Source of the DNA: an uncultured Caryophanales bacterium
Lineage (GTDB): Bacteria; Bacillota_I; Bacilli_A; Acholeplasmatales; Anaeroplasmataceae
DNA length: 32,784 nucleotides
Direction of reading: 5' to 3'
Assembly (NCBI GenBank): GCA_946407635.1
Contig: CAMJOZ010000009.1
Span: 1-32,784, forward strand
Shown here in pieces: positions 23,346 to 32,231 of this stretch (positions within the stretch are counted from its first letter, which is position 1; the number at the start of each line of letters is the position of its first letter). The notes beneath the pieces were generated by a model, which was not told where the DNA came from, made no database searches, and saw only the letters and a list, made by a program, of their open reading frames with translations. A program made the translations under genes and the position numbers.

Positions 23346-25781
23346 TTATTTTAACTTATCATATTCTTCTTTTGTAACAATATTTTTACATCTAGGGAAA
23401 TTTGAGCATCCATAGAATGTTTGACCTTTATTTTTACCCTTAGTAGATGTTCTTTCAATTAAGTGACCCTTACCACATTTTGGACATGTGATAAAATCAC
23501 CTTCAACTTGTTTAATTTCTTCTTTCTTTTCAGTACATTTATCCATACATACTAATGTACCATCAACTTCAACCATCATTTTACCACAGTTAGGGCAAAT
23601 CTCTTTTGTTGGCTTTCCAGGTAAAATAGTTTTACATTTTGGATAATTACTACAAGAATAGAATCCTGGTCTATTTTTATATCTTTTATTCTCTCTATAA
23701 ACGAAATGACCAACACCACAATTAGGACAAATAAATTCTTCATCTAATTTAGTATCACATTTTTGACTACAATATAAATTACCTTTATTATCTTCAAGCA
23801 TTATACTTCCACAATTTGGACAGATTTCACTTGTTGGTTTATCGTTAAATGATGTTTTACATTTTGGATAATCACCACATGCATAATATACTGAACCCTT
23901 ATTTCTACCTGATTTAGATACCTTTTTAAAGATATGATTATTGCCACAAGTTGGACAAACGATACCTGTATCTTCACCTTCGTCATGTTCAATATAATTA
24001 CAATATGGATAATTGCTACAAGAAGTAAATTCACCAAATTTACCTAATCTTATCGCAAGTGGATTACCACACTTAGGACAAAGTTTCTCTGTTAATATAG
24101 GATATTTAAATCCCATATTATTTTTAGCATTTTCAAATAAAGGCATAAATGAATCATAAAACTTATTTAATTCATCTAATTCATTTACATCACCTGAAGC
24201 AATCTTATCTAGCTCATCTTCCATCATAGCTGTATATTTAACATTTATAATTGAAGAGAAAAATTCTTGCAATCTTTCAGATGTAAGCATACCTTGGCTA
24301 GTAGGGAATATTGTTCTATTTTCAACTTTAATATATTCTCTTTCTCTTAGGGTTTGAATAGTTTGAGCATATGTAGATGGTCTACCAATACCTAAATCTT
24401 CCATTTCCTTAACTAAAGAAGCTTCAGTATATCTTTTTTTAGGCTCTGTAAATTTATCTAATATTCTTATATCAGAACAATCAAATTCTTTACCAATAGG
24501 TAAATTAGGAATATATTGTTCATCATCTCTATTAGAATCATAAACTCTTAAATAACCATCAAATACGATACTAGATCCATGCATAGACCATTCAGTATTA
24601 TTAATATTAGATAATACTATCTTTTTAGAATCATATATTGTATCAGCCATTAAAGATGCTAGAGTTCTATTATAAATTAATTTATATAATCTATATTCAT
24701 CATTAGTTAAATACTTCTTAATAACCTCAGGATTTCTTGTAATATCAGTAGGTCTTATACCTTCATGAGCATCCTGCATATTCTTTTGTGACTTGAATTT
24801 AACAGTACCTAAATAGTCTTTACCAAATTCTTCTTCGATATATTCAAAAGCACTTTGAACAAAGTCGTTAGCAAGTCTAGTTGAATCTGTACGCATATAA
24901 GTAATTAAACCTACAGTTTCACTACCAATATTTTTACCTTCATATAGGCTTTGAGCTGTGCTCATTGTTCTAGTAGGTGAAAATGATAATTTGTTTGAAG
25001 CATCTTGTTGTAATGTAGATGTTGTAAATGTTGGTAAAGATGATTTTCTAACTTGCTTATTAATAATATCAGTAACTTTAAACAAACCTATATTATTCAT
25101 AATATTTTCTAATATAGATCTATCTTTAATTCTATTTTTATCATTAATTACATTACCATCAATACTATTTAATTTAATTCTAGTATCCATATATGAAGCT
25201 TCAAGCTCATAATATGCCTCAGGAATAAATTTTAATATTTCATGTTCACGATTTACAGCTAAAAGTAAGGCAACGGATTGAACTCTACCAGCACTTTTAG
25301 AATTAATTCTTCTTTGTAATAAATTGGATAATCTAAATCCTAAAATTCTATCAATGATTCTTCTAGTTTCTTGTGAATCAACCATCTTTAAATCAATTTT
25401 ATGAGGTTCCTTCAAAGCATTGTTCACAGCTGTCTTAGTTATTTCATGAAACTCTATTCTATTATTAGAATCAAAATCTAGTCCTAATACTCTAGCTAGA
25501 TGGTAAGCTATAGCTTCACCTTCTCTATCGGGGTCGGTTGCTAGATAAACATTCTTACCTTTACAGAATTTCTTTAAATAATCAACTAATTCTTCTTTAT
25601 CCTCATTAATTACATAATTAGGCTTAAAATTATTCTCTATATCAATTCCAAGTCCGTTCTTACCACCTATTAACAAATCACAAATATGACCTTTACTAGA
25701 TAATACAGTATAGCCATTACCTAAATAAGTCGCGATGGTTTTAGATTTACTTGGAGACTCAACAATAATAACATTGTCCAT
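23346..25781 (-). CDS. topA: DNA topoisomerase I with six C-terminal zinc ribbons
   Basis: Type IA topoisomerase that relaxes negative supercoils. It has 811 residues, clearly longer than Bacillus TopA (about 690). The Toprim domain includes ESPSK near the start and TDPDREGEA (82-90). The catalytic tyrosine is Y295 in TYMRTDST. The C-terminal tail carries six four-cysteine ribbons with first cysteines at 568, 609, 654, 685, 729 and 766. They alternate: ribbons 2, 4 and 6 are long (ending GxYPKC-like), 3 and 5 are short (CPNCG...M...G.L.C...C). The 3+4 and 5+6 pairs look like a duplicated unit. ATG with GAGG upstream, own near-consensus promoter. The minus-strand neighbour upstream is fakA, behind its own terminator. 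Confidence 0.98.
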   Translation of the reverse strand: MDNVIIVESPSKSKTIATYLGNGYTVLSSKGHICDLLIGGKNGLGIDIENNFKPNYVINEDKEELVDYLKKFCKGKNVYLATDPDREGEAIAYHLARVLGLDFDSNNRIEFHEITKTAVNNALKEPHKIDLKMVDSQETRRIIDRILGFRLSNLLQRRINSKSAGRVQSVALLLAVNREHEILKFIPEAYYELEASYMDTRIKLNSIDGNVINDKNRIKDRSILENIMNNIGLFKVTDIINKQVRKSSLPTFTTSTLQQDASNKLSFSPTRTMSTAQSLYEGKNIGSETVGLITYMRTDSTRLANDFVQSAFEYIEEEFGKDYLGTVKFKSQKNMQDAHEGIRPTDITRNPEVIKKYLTNDEYRLYKLIYNRTLASLMADTIYDSKKIVLSNINNTEWSMHGSSIVFDGYLRVYDSNRDDEQYIPNLPIGKEFDCSDIRILDKFTEPKKRYTEASLVKEMEDLGIGRPSTYAQTIQTLREREYIKVENRTIFPTSQGMLTSERLQEFFSSIINVKYTAMMEDELDKIASGDVNELDELNKFYDSFMPLFENAKNNMGFKYPILTEKLCPKCGNPLAIRLGKFGEFTSCSNYPYCNYIEHDEGEDTGIVCPTCGNNHIFKKVSKSGRNKGSVYYACGDYPKCKTSFNDKPTSEICPNCGSIMLEDNKGNLYCSQKCDTKLDEEFICPNCGVGHFVYRENKRYKNRPGFYSCSNYPKCKTILPGKPTKEICPNCGKMMVEVDGTLVCMDKCTEKKEEIKQVEGDFITCPKCGKGHLIERTSTKGKNKGQTFYGCSNFPRCKNIVTKEEYDKLK

Positions 25782-25803
25782 TATAAAACCTCATTTCGTG
25801 GTT

Positions 25804-25832
25804 ATAATAAATCAATATTTTTACCTTGTCAA
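25804..25832 (-). promoter_or_regulatory. Promoter of topA
   Basis: Minus strand TTGACA (25827-25832), 17-base spacer, TATTAT (25804-25809). The rest of the 160-base gap up to fakA is extremely AT-rich (notably 25850-25902) and holds only the fakA terminator. Confidence 0.8.
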
Positions 25833-25902
25833 GCACCCAAAAATTGAGAAAATTACTTATATTATTATATATAATATATAGATAAGAAAAAATTTTTTAA
25901 AT

Positions 25903-25933
25903 AAAAAAGCATTAGCGTTTTCACACCAATGCT
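25903..25933 (-). terminator. Terminator of fakA
   Basis: Stem AGCATT (25908-25913) / AATGCT (25928-25933) with two further G-C pairs inside, followed on the minus strand by a T6 run. Confidence 0.75.
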
Positions 25934-25942
25934 AATTAATTT

Positions 25943-27577
25943 TTATTCTAATCCAATGATATAGCTATATATATCTTGCTTACCATCAACTAGGTAAACT
26001 TCAAGTGATGAATTGAAAGCTTCAGCTAAATTTTTAATCTTATCAGATTCATCAATTGATACATCATTACCACATAATATAGTCATAACTTCTTTATCTT
26101 TAAAATCATCAATGACTCTAAATGCTTCCTTTAATGCAGATACTCTATCTGTACTAGATGCTATAAGCTCATTATTATATAAACAAATATAATCACCTTT
26201 TTTAATATTAATATCATTAATAACACAATCTCTAACTGAATATGTTACTTCTATTGTAGACACATTTTTAATAACATCATTTAATTCTTCTAAAATGATA
26301 TTAATATCGTTTGATTCAAAATTTAACATAGACGCTGCACTAAATCCTTGAGCTATTGTTTTTGTTGGAACAACATAAACATTGGCATCACTATAATTAT
26401 CTCTAGCCATTTGAGCGGCCATTAAGATATTACCATTATTAGGGAAGACAATTATATTTTCTGCATTTAAAGATTTAAATGCTTCAATAAAATCTTGAGT
26501 TGATGTATTCATAGTTTGTCCACCCGATACCACAACATCGATTCCCATTTCTTTTAATACTTCAACTAATCCTGATCCATTCGCTACAGCGATTGTTGCG
26601 AACTTCTTGAAAGGTTTTTCTTCTTTTGTTTCTGGTTCAATAATAGAATTATATTCTCCACTAAAATCCAAATTATGAATTTGTGCTTTTAATAATTCAC
26701 CATATTTACGGCATTCAGAAATAATTTGACCTGGATTAAATGTATTGATAGATGCATAAATCTTAGTGTCTTCAAGTCTTATTGTTAAATTCTTACCAGT
26801 AGAATTTAAATAATCTTTTACTTTATCAATTTTAAATTTAGATGTATTAACTTTAGATTCTTGAAGCTGTAATATAAATTCTAATTGATAACCATATGTT
26901 AATAAAGAATTTTTATTGAATGTTTCTTTCTTATCTAAGATTGATTCTTCAGATATTTTTTCACCTTTAGATTTTAATAGCATTCCTTCTATTACTAAGC
27001 ATAAGCCAGCACCACCAGAATCAATTACACCAGCCTTTTTTAAAACAGGTAACAATTCAGGAGTTTTATCTAATGTTTTTCTAGCTTGAGAAAGATATAA
27101 TTCCAATAATTCAGGAATAGTTGTATCTTCATTAACATTATTTGATACAAACTCTCCAGCTTCTCTCATAACTGTAAGGATTGTACCTTCAGTTGGATTT
27201 TGTACAACTTGGTAGCTTCTTTTAGTCGCTTCTAAAAAAGCATTTGCAAATTCTTTCGCATTAGCCTTTTCTAATCCTTTAAAGCCGTTAGATATACCTT
27301 TAAAAAACTGAGATAAAATAACTCCGGAATTACCACGACCAGATAAAATCATACCTTTAGCTATATTTTTAGAACAAACACCTAGATTTTTTTCGTTTTG
27401 AGCACTTGCTTCAGATATACCACCCTCTAAAGTCATTCTCATATTTGTACCAGTATCACCATCAGGCACAGGGAATACATTTAAAGAATTAATTCTCTCA
27501 ACATCTTTGATTAAATTCTCTGTGGCACATTTAACAAGTTCTAAAAAATCTAAACCGTCAATAATTTTAGAATCCAT
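25943..27577 (-). CDS. fakA: Fatty acid kinase catalytic subunit FakA (DAK/DhaL-like)
   Basis: ATP-dependent kinase subunit that phosphorylates fatty acids bound to FakB, feeding exogenous or recycled fatty acids into phospholipid synthesis. It has 544 residues, near the usual ~550. The N-terminal DhaL-like domain holds the Mg-ATP motif NVFPVPDGDTGTNM (33-46, with D39, D41 and N45), then SGRGNSGVILSQ (79-90) and IDSGGAGL (185-192). A central domain and the C-terminal DAK1/DegV-like domain with VSGGQTMNTSTQDF follow. The ATG overlaps the stop of the DegV gene upstream by one base, so catalytic and fatty-acid-binding subunits are coupled; in many Firmicutes fakA instead follows the asp23-like gene. 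Confidence 0.94.
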   Translation of the reverse strand: MDSKIIDGLDFLELVKCATENLIKDVERINSLNVFPVPDGDTGTNMRMTLEGGISEASAQNEKNLGVCSKNIAKGMILSGRGNSGVILSQFFKGISNGFKGLEKANAKEFANAFLEATKRSYQVVQNPTEGTILTVMREAGEFVSNNVNEDTTIPELLELYLSQARKTLDKTPELLPVLKKAGVIDSGGAGLCLVIEGMLLKSKGEKISEESILDKKETFNKNSLLTYGYQLEFILQLQESKVNTSKFKIDKVKDYLNSTGKNLTIRLEDTKIYASINTFNPGQIISECRKYGELLKAQIHNLDFSGEYNSIIEPETKEEKPFKKFATIAVANGSGLVEVLKEMGIDVVVSGGQTMNTSTQDFIEAFKSLNAENIIVFPNNGNILMAAQMARDNYSDANVYVVPTKTIAQGFSAASMLNFESNDINIILEELNDVIKNVSTIEVTYSVRDCVINDINIKKGDYICLYNNELIASSTDRVSALKEAFRVIDDFKDKEVMTILCGNDVSIDESDKIKNLAEAFNSSLEVYLVDGKQDIYSYIIGLE

Positions 27578-28467
27578 TATTCTTCACCAGCAATCTCTAC
27601 TTCTTTTCCATAGAAGTTTACAGTGATTGAATCTGGTCCTACAGTTGAACCTACGATAGGTCCAATTGAACTAATGAATATTTCTTTAAAATTAACTTTC
27701 TTACTTATTTCAGCCTTAACATATTCTGCATCCTTTTCACAGTCAGCATTTTCAATAAATAAATATGATTGTTCAGGATTTTCAACTCTTTCAGCGATGA
27801 TATTAACTAATTCATCTAATGAAGTCTTTCTACCCTTAACCTTCTTAAACGCATAATTATTACCAATCTTATCACCAACGATAATTGGTTTAACACTGAA
27901 TAAATTACCAAAGAAAGCGGCACCAGCTTTAACTCTACCTGCCTTCTTTAACCATTCAAGAGAACCAACTGTAGCGAAAGTTTGATATTTTAATTTAGTT
28001 TCATCTAAGCATTTAACTATCTCATCAATAGACTTACCATCTAATGCCATTTTAGCAGCATTGATAGCCATTAAACCTTCTGCATAGTTACTTCTTAATG
28101 AATCATAACAAACAATCTTTCTATCAGGATATTTCTTAGCTAAATCTTCAGAGAATGTTTTAGCCATGTTTACAGATTGAGATAATTTTGATGAACATGC
28201 TATATATAATACATCTAATCCCTTCTCTAAAGCAGATTCGAATTTTGTTTCTATTTCTTGAGATTGAACTTGACCAGTAATAGCTCTTTGACCTTGTCTC
28301 ATCATTCCATAGAATTCAGCTGGAGATATATCAGCCCAGTCAAGATCAGCATCATAATTTTTACCTGCAAAAGTAAAAACCATTCTTACATAATCTAATT
28401 CATTTTCTTCTCTAAATTTTTTTACAACATCTGATGTTGAATCAGTAAAAATTTGTACAGTTTTCAT
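27577..28467 (-). CDS. DegV family fatty-acid-binding protein, FakB-like
   Basis: A 296-residue DegV protein that should carry a fatty acid for phosphorylation by FakA. DegV landmarks are FTDSTSD (7-13), the YDS strand (121-123) and the KKAGRVK segment (174-180). Two ligand-site positions differ from the family pattern. The T-S-Q loop reads ITGQVQ (63-68, Ser to Gly at 65), and the C-terminal H-x-G-P-G motif reads STVGPD (274-279), with Thr at the conserved His position. The ligand or the acyl-phosphate chemistry may therefore be altered. ATG at 28467 with an unusually distant AGGAACGGTG; the promoter is an extended -10 just upstream. One-base overlap with fakA. Confidence 0.9.
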   Translation of the reverse strand: MKTVQIFTDSTSDVVKKFREENELDYVRMVFTFAGKNYDADLDWADISPAEFYGMMRQGQRAITGQVQSQEIETKFESALEKGLDVLYIACSSKLSQSVNMAKTFSEDLAKKYPDRKIVCYDSLRSNYAEGLMAINAAKMALDGKSIDEIVKCLDETKLKYQTFATVGSLEWLKKAGRVKAGAAFFGNLFSVKPIIVGDKIGNNYAFKKVKGRKTSLDELVNIIAERVENPEQSYLFIENADCEKDAEYVKAEISKKVNFKEIFISSIGPIVGSTVGPDSITVNFYGKEVEIAGEE

Positions 28468-28500
28468 ATTTTAAAACACACCGTTCCTTTCAATCAATTT

Positions 28501-28509
28501 ATTATAACA
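28501..28509 (-). promoter_or_regulatory. Extended -10 promoter of the FakB/FakA genes
   Basis: Minus strand TG-T-TATAAT. No proper -35 at 17 bases; the position is occupied by the T-tract of the Nudix terminator. The start site would be about 28494, a 27-nt leader. Confidence 0.6.
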
Positions 28510-28520
28510 TAATAAAATCA

Positions 28521-28550
28521 AAAAAAAAAGTTAATTAAATTAACTCTTTT
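28521..28550 (-). terminator. Terminator of the Nudix gene
   Basis: Perfect stem AGTTAATT (28529-28536) / AATTAACT (28538-28545) flanked by A- and T-runs; on the minus strand a run of eight Ts follows. Confidence 0.8.
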
Positions 28551-28558
28551 TTAATAAA

Positions 28559-29089
28559 CTACTTTCTTAACAAATAATAGTTGATAGCACAAATAGTTTT
28601 AGCATCCTTTATTTCTCCAGACAAAATCATCTCTTTTACTTTATCTAGTTTAATATAACAAACATCAATAACTTCATCCTCATCAAAATTTGTATGAGTT
28701 TTAGTAGGATTTTCTGCTAAATAAATATGAATAATTTCACTAGAATATCCACATGTTGGATATATATCACCTAAATGAATTAAATCATTTACTTTTAATC
28801 CAGTTTCTTCTTCTAATTCTCTTATCGCAGCAAGCTTTGGATTTTCTCCCTTTTCTAATTTGCCAGCTGGAATCTCATATATAACTTCATTATAAGCATA
28901 ACGATATTGTCTTTCTAATAATACTTCATCATTATCATTGACATATAAAATAGCAGCCCCACCATTGTGAATAACAACTTCTCTTGAAGCTATATTACCA
29001 TTTGGGCATTTAACCTTATCTAAGTGAAGTTTAACAACATGACCATCAAATATAACTTCACCATCTATTTTCTTTTCTTCCATATCCAT
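28559..29089 (-). CDS. Nudix hydrolase, ADP-ribose pyrophosphatase type
   Basis: Soluble 176-residue Nudix enzyme, probably splitting ADP-ribose into AMP and ribose-5-phosphate (NudF/YqkG group). The complete Nudix box G-x5-E-x7-REL-x-EE-x-G-L lies at 76-98 (GKLEKGE...RELEEETGL). Upstream QYRYAYNEVIYEIPAG is characteristic of ADP-ribose pyrophosphatases, and the tail after the box (GDIYPTCGYSSEIIHIYLA) also fits. I chose the ATG at 29089, with GGTGAT upstream; a TTG fifteen bases earlier lacks room for a ribosome site. It follows the MATE gene by about 30 bases and is probably in its transcript. Confidence 0.92.
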   Translation of the reverse strand: MDMEEKKIDGEVIFDGHVVKLHLDKVKCPNGNIASREVVIHNGGAAILYVNDNDEVLLERQYRYAYNEVIYEIPAGKLEKGENPKLAAIRELEEETGLKVNDLIHLGDIYPTCGYSSEIIHIYLAENPTKTHTNFDEDEVIDVCYIKLDKVKEMILSGEIKDAKTICAINYYLLRK

Positions 29090-29120
29090 ATATAAATCAC
29101 CCAATTAATAATAACATATT

Positions 29121-30695
29121 TTATGAATCTTTGATAGATTCATCATCTTTATTATCATTTTCATCTAAATCTTCAACTTTAAAATCATTTAATACTTCTT
29201 TATTATCATTAATCACTTCAAAATCATCCATTATTAATTTTGATACACCTGGCTCTGGATCACCAATATGCATACCATTATATCCTTTTTTCTTAATATA
29301 AATTAAGAAACCAATTAAGAATAATACAGCAACAACTAAAATAATTGTATTAGAAATACCCATTGATAAACCAGCACATAATGTTGGACTTAAATCAGGG
29401 GCAACAGCGTGAACTATAGATAAGAAAATAATTCTACTACCTATTCTACTTAAATTTAAAATTGTAGAAAGCTTAGTTTGACCAAAACCATATAATAATC
29501 CTAATACAGCCGCAGTTATACCTAAAGTTGGAATAGATAATGAATCCCAAACAAATATATTTTTAACCATGCTTTTATATATTTCAGCATCCTTATCAGG
29601 TGATGAGAATAATTCAACGAATTGATTGATAAAAACAAATCTCATCAATATATATCCAGTCATAGAAACTAAAGTTACAGAAATTAATGTATAAACAAAT
29701 GCTTTTAAAGCTCTTGTAATATTTTTATTGCCTAAATTTTGAGAAACAATAGTTGATTCTCCTTCTTCAAATGAATTTGTAGGAGATGTAATCAAACCAC
29801 ACATATTATTAGATACACCTAAAGTACCTACAATTAAGCTACCCAATATTTCAGGATCTTGGTATGTATTCCAATACGCTCCACACATACCATTAACAAC
29901 AACCTTACCCATTGCCATAACAAATTTTCCTAAAAAAATTGGAACAGATAATTTTAATATATCAAATAAATATATTTTCTTTGGCAATATCATTTTTAAT
30001 GATAATCTTAAAATATTATTCTTTCTAAACATGAAGAACATACCAATAACTGTTAGTGTACCTTGAGCGATTATTGTCGCTAGCTCAACAAAGATTATGT
30101 TCTTTAAATCCATTGGGAATACGAATAAGCATGTTAATGATATTTTTATTACTAAAACTAATAAATTAAGTAACATTATAACTCTTGAATTACCTTTTGC
30201 CTTCTCAAGTCCTATAAAAACACTATTTAAAGAAACAAAAATTAATTCAATCATTTGTAATATAAAGTAAAGTTGAACATTACCATCGGCCGCGCTTGGA
30301 ACCTGACATAATAAAAGTAATGGATAAGCAAGTGGTATAAATAACAAGCATAACAAGCCACTCAAAACTAATGATAAGAAAAGCATATTAGATGAGGCAT
30401 GTCTTGCATCACTTACTCTTCCAGCACCATAATATCTAGATACTAATACTGCACCACCAGCAGCGAGTCCAGCACCAAAGGCAGAAATGGCACTTTTTAT
30501 TTGATTAACAGCTACAACATTAGCTTGAGCACTAGTAGATATTTGAGCACAGATGGCAGCGTCAATTAATGTATAAACACTATTAAATAATTGATATATA
30601 GCTAAAGGAGCAATTATAAAAATAATTGTTTTCCATAAATTACCTTTTAATATCATTTCTCTTCTTTTTATTTGTCTTTGTGTAACATCTGCCAT
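29121..30695 (-). CDS. MATE family efflux transporter
   Basis: Cation-coupled multidrug and toxin extrusion transporter in the cell membrane, 524 residues. About twelve hydrophobic helices occupy 20-460, in two homologous six-helix halves starting near residues 25 and 250. NxxYTLID-type (NSVYTLIDAAI) and SRYYGAG motifs of the first half are clear. A non-membrane acidic tail (about 465-524, Asp/Glu/Asn/Lys-rich) is an addition to the usual fold. The ATG at 30695 has GGAGTG well spaced; the GTG nine bases upstream is less likely. It diverges from the antiporter gene; substrates cannot be predicted. Confidence 0.93.
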   Translation of the reverse strand: MADVTQRQIKRREMILKGNLWKTIIFIIAPLAIYQLFNSVYTLIDAAICAQISTSAQANVVAVNQIKSAISAFGAGLAAGGAVLVSRYYGAGRVSDARHASSNMLFLSLVLSGLLCLLFIPLAYPLLLLCQVPSAADGNVQLYFILQMIELIFVSLNSVFIGLEKAKGNSRVIMLLNLLVLVIKISLTCLFVFPMDLKNIIFVELATIIAQGTLTVIGMFFMFRKNNILRLSLKMILPKKIYLFDILKLSVPIFLGKFVMAMGKVVVNGMCGAYWNTYQDPEILGSLIVGTLGVSNNMCGLITSPTNSFEEGESTIVSQNLGNKNITRALKAFVYTLISVTLVSMTGYILMRFVFINQFVELFSSPDKDAEIYKSMVKNIFVWDSLSIPTLGITAAVLGLLYGFGQTKLSTILNLSRIGSRIIFLSIVHAVAPDLSPTLCAGLSMGISNTIILVVAVLFLIGFLIYIKKKGYNGMHIGDPEPGVSKLIMDDFEVINDNKEVLNDFKVEDLDENDNKDDESIKDS

Positions 30696-30719
30696 TTTTA
30701 TCACTCCAATTTCACTAAA

Positions 30720-30725
30720 ATTATA
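30720..30725 (-). promoter_or_regulatory. -10 element of the MATE gene
   Basis: TATAAT on the minus strand, 25 bases upstream of the MATE ATG. No strong -35 is visible at the right distance. A TATCAC half-site (30756-30761) identical to the arm of the palindrome at 30820-30840 lies about 30 bases further upstream. Confidence 0.45.
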
Positions 30726-30819
30726 CTACTCAAATCATATAATAATAAGGAAAAACTATCACAATTAAACACTATTTATATTATAATATATTTTCTAATA
30801 AGAAAACGTTTTACTAAGC

Positions 30820-30840
30820 TATCACTTTATAAAAGTGATA
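30820..30840. promoter_or_regulatory. Palindromic operator candidate in the MATE/antiporter gap
   Basis: A perfect 21-base inverted repeat with 9-base arms, TATCACTTT (30820-30828) and AAAGTGATA (30832-30840), separated by ATA. It overlaps the extended -10 of the antiporter promoter, a position typical of a repressor operator. It is not followed by a T-run, so it does not look like a terminator. Confidence 0.6.
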
Positions 30841-30844
30841 CAAT
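30836..30844 (+). promoter_or_regulatory. Extended -10 promoter of the antiporter gene
   Basis: TGATACAAT on the plus strand, an extended -10, with a start site predicted near 30851 and a leader of about 28 nt. It lies partly within the palindrome. Confidence 0.5.
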
Positions 30845-30878
30845 CATATTTGTATGTTTTAGGAAAGGATTGATATTA

Positions 30879-32201
30879 ATGATATTTGCTATACAGGCAT
30901 TTCAAGTGCTTCTACCTCTAGCTTTAATATTAGTAATCTCAAAATTATTAAGCATTGGATGTAGAAAAATAGGTTTACCACAGGTTATTGGTTTATTATT
31001 TACAGGTGTAATTTTAGGTCTTGTATCATTAATCCCACTTCCTGATGCGATTAAAGATTATGCGATATTTAATCCAACAGCTTTAGATGGTATTGCATTT
31101 ATAGCTGAAATCGGTGTTATATTAATCATGTTTTCAGCAGGACTTGAAACTGATATTAAACAAATTAAAGCAACAGGTTTATCTGCGATAGTCATAACAA
31201 CATTAGGTGTTATAGTTCCAATGGGATTTGGATTCTTAGCATCACTTATTCTTCCTAATGAAGCAAATATGACTAAAACAATATTTAGAAATTTATTCTA
31301 TGGAGTTATTTTAACAGCAACATCCGTATCAGTAACAATAGCTGCTTTAAAGGAATTAGGTAAATTAAATACTAAAATAGGTACAGCTATTGTTTCCGCA
31401 GCTATCCTAGATGATATTATCGGTGTTATTGTTTTATCTATAATTGTAGCTTTAGATGGTGCTTTAGTATCAAATGCTGGCGGAGATGTTAATGCAGGAT
31501 ATGAAATAGGTATGGTAGTATTAAAAACCTTCTTATTCTTCGTTTTCGCAATAGGCTTAGGTATTTTATTTAGATTATTGTTTAAAAAGCTTACAAGCAA
31601 ATATGACCATCATAGAAGAATTCCTATATTCGCACTTGCAATTGCATTTTTTTATTCTTACGCAGCTGAGAAATGGTTTGGAATTGCCGATATCACTGGT
31701 GCTTTCTTTGCTGGTTTAATTTTATCAGGATTAAAGGATTCAGATTATATTGAATCTAAGGCTGATATGACATCATATTTATTGTTTACACCTGTATTCT
31801 TCGCTAAGGTAGGTATAACATCAATTGGTTCATTTACTGATAGCTCATCAGGATTTACTTTAATATTTGTTATTTTCGGATTATTATTCATAGTTGCTGG
31901 TATAGCTGGTAAAGTTATAGGCTGTGGCTTAGGAGCCAAATTATGCAAATATAATATGAAAGATTCACTTAGATGTGGTGTTGGTATGATGTGTAGAGCT
32001 GAGGTATGTTTAATTTGTGCTCAAAAGGGTATTGATGCTGGAATTATCAGTGCGACAATTCAACCATTCGTTTTAGCATTAATTTTAATTACTTCTTTCG
32101 TAACACCAATTATATTAAAACAATCATATAAGCATGAAATGATTAATTATACAGATGAATCTATTGGTGAAAATTATCAAGGTCCATCACTAGATCAATA
32201 A
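30879..32201 (+). CDS. CPA2 family cation/proton antiporter
   Basis: Membrane Na+(or K+)/H+ antiporter of the CPA2 (KefB/NapA-like) family, 440 residues. About twelve or thirteen membrane helices. FSAGLE (85-90) and the ion-binding helix with the paired aspartates D178-D179 in AAILDDIIG are visible; the DD pair is typical of electrogenic antiporters (established knowledge). TPVFFAKVG near two thirds of the way along corresponds to the conserved crossover helix. There is no C-terminal RCK/TrkA domain, only a short polar tail. I chose the ATG at 30879 with AGGAAAGGA upstream; the open frame extends a further 207 bases upstream but that part is non-hydrophobic, crosses both divergent promoters and lacks family character. 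Confidence 0.93.
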   Translation: MIFAIQAFQVLLPLALILVISKLLSIGCRKIGLPQVIGLLFTGVILGLVSLIPLPDAIKDYAIFNPTALDGIAFIAEIGVILIMFSAGLETDIKQIKATGLSAIVITTLGVIVPMGFGFLASLILPNEANMTKTIFRNLFYGVILTATSVSVTIAALKELGKLNTKIGTAIVSAAILDDIIGVIVLSIIVALDGALVSNAGGDVNAGYEIGMVVLKTFLFFVFAIGLGILFRLLFKKLTSKYDHHRRIPIFALAIAFFYSYAAEKWFGIADITGAFFAGLILSGLKDSDYIESKADMTSYLLFTPVFFAKVGITSIGSFTDSSSGFTLIFVIFGLLFIVAGIAGKVIGCGLGAKLCKYNMKDSLRCGVGMMCRAEVCLICAQKGIDAGIISATIQPFVLALILITSFVTPIILKQSYKHEMINYTDESIGENYQGPSLDQ

Positions 32202-32204
32202 AAC

Positions 32205-32231
32205 AAAAAAGATAGGAAGCCCTATCTTTTT
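32205..32231. terminator. Bidirectional terminator between the antiporter gene and nspC
   Basis: Stem GATAGG (32211-32216) / CCTATC (32221-32226), 4-nt loop, flanked by A6 on the left and T5 on the right. It serves both convergent genes. Confidence 0.85.

Noticed and set aside
23801-24037. Second frame on the same strand within topA
   Set aside because: A shifted reading of the zinc-ribbon repeats, with no independent start signal.
25833-25902. Small gene in the topA-fakA gap
   Set aside because: The stretch is almost pure A/T with no start codon plus ribosome site and frequent stops in all frames.
29118-29142. Hairpin at the 3' end of the MATE gene as a terminator
   Set aside because: TGAATCT/AGATTCA can pair, but it lies inside the last codons and lacks a T-run, so the Nudix gene is probably read through.
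30672-30878. N-terminal extension of the antiporter frame
   Set aside because: It crosses both divergent promoters and overlaps the MATE start. It lacks hydrophobic or family character, while the ATG at 30879 has a good ribosome site and begins the first membrane helix.
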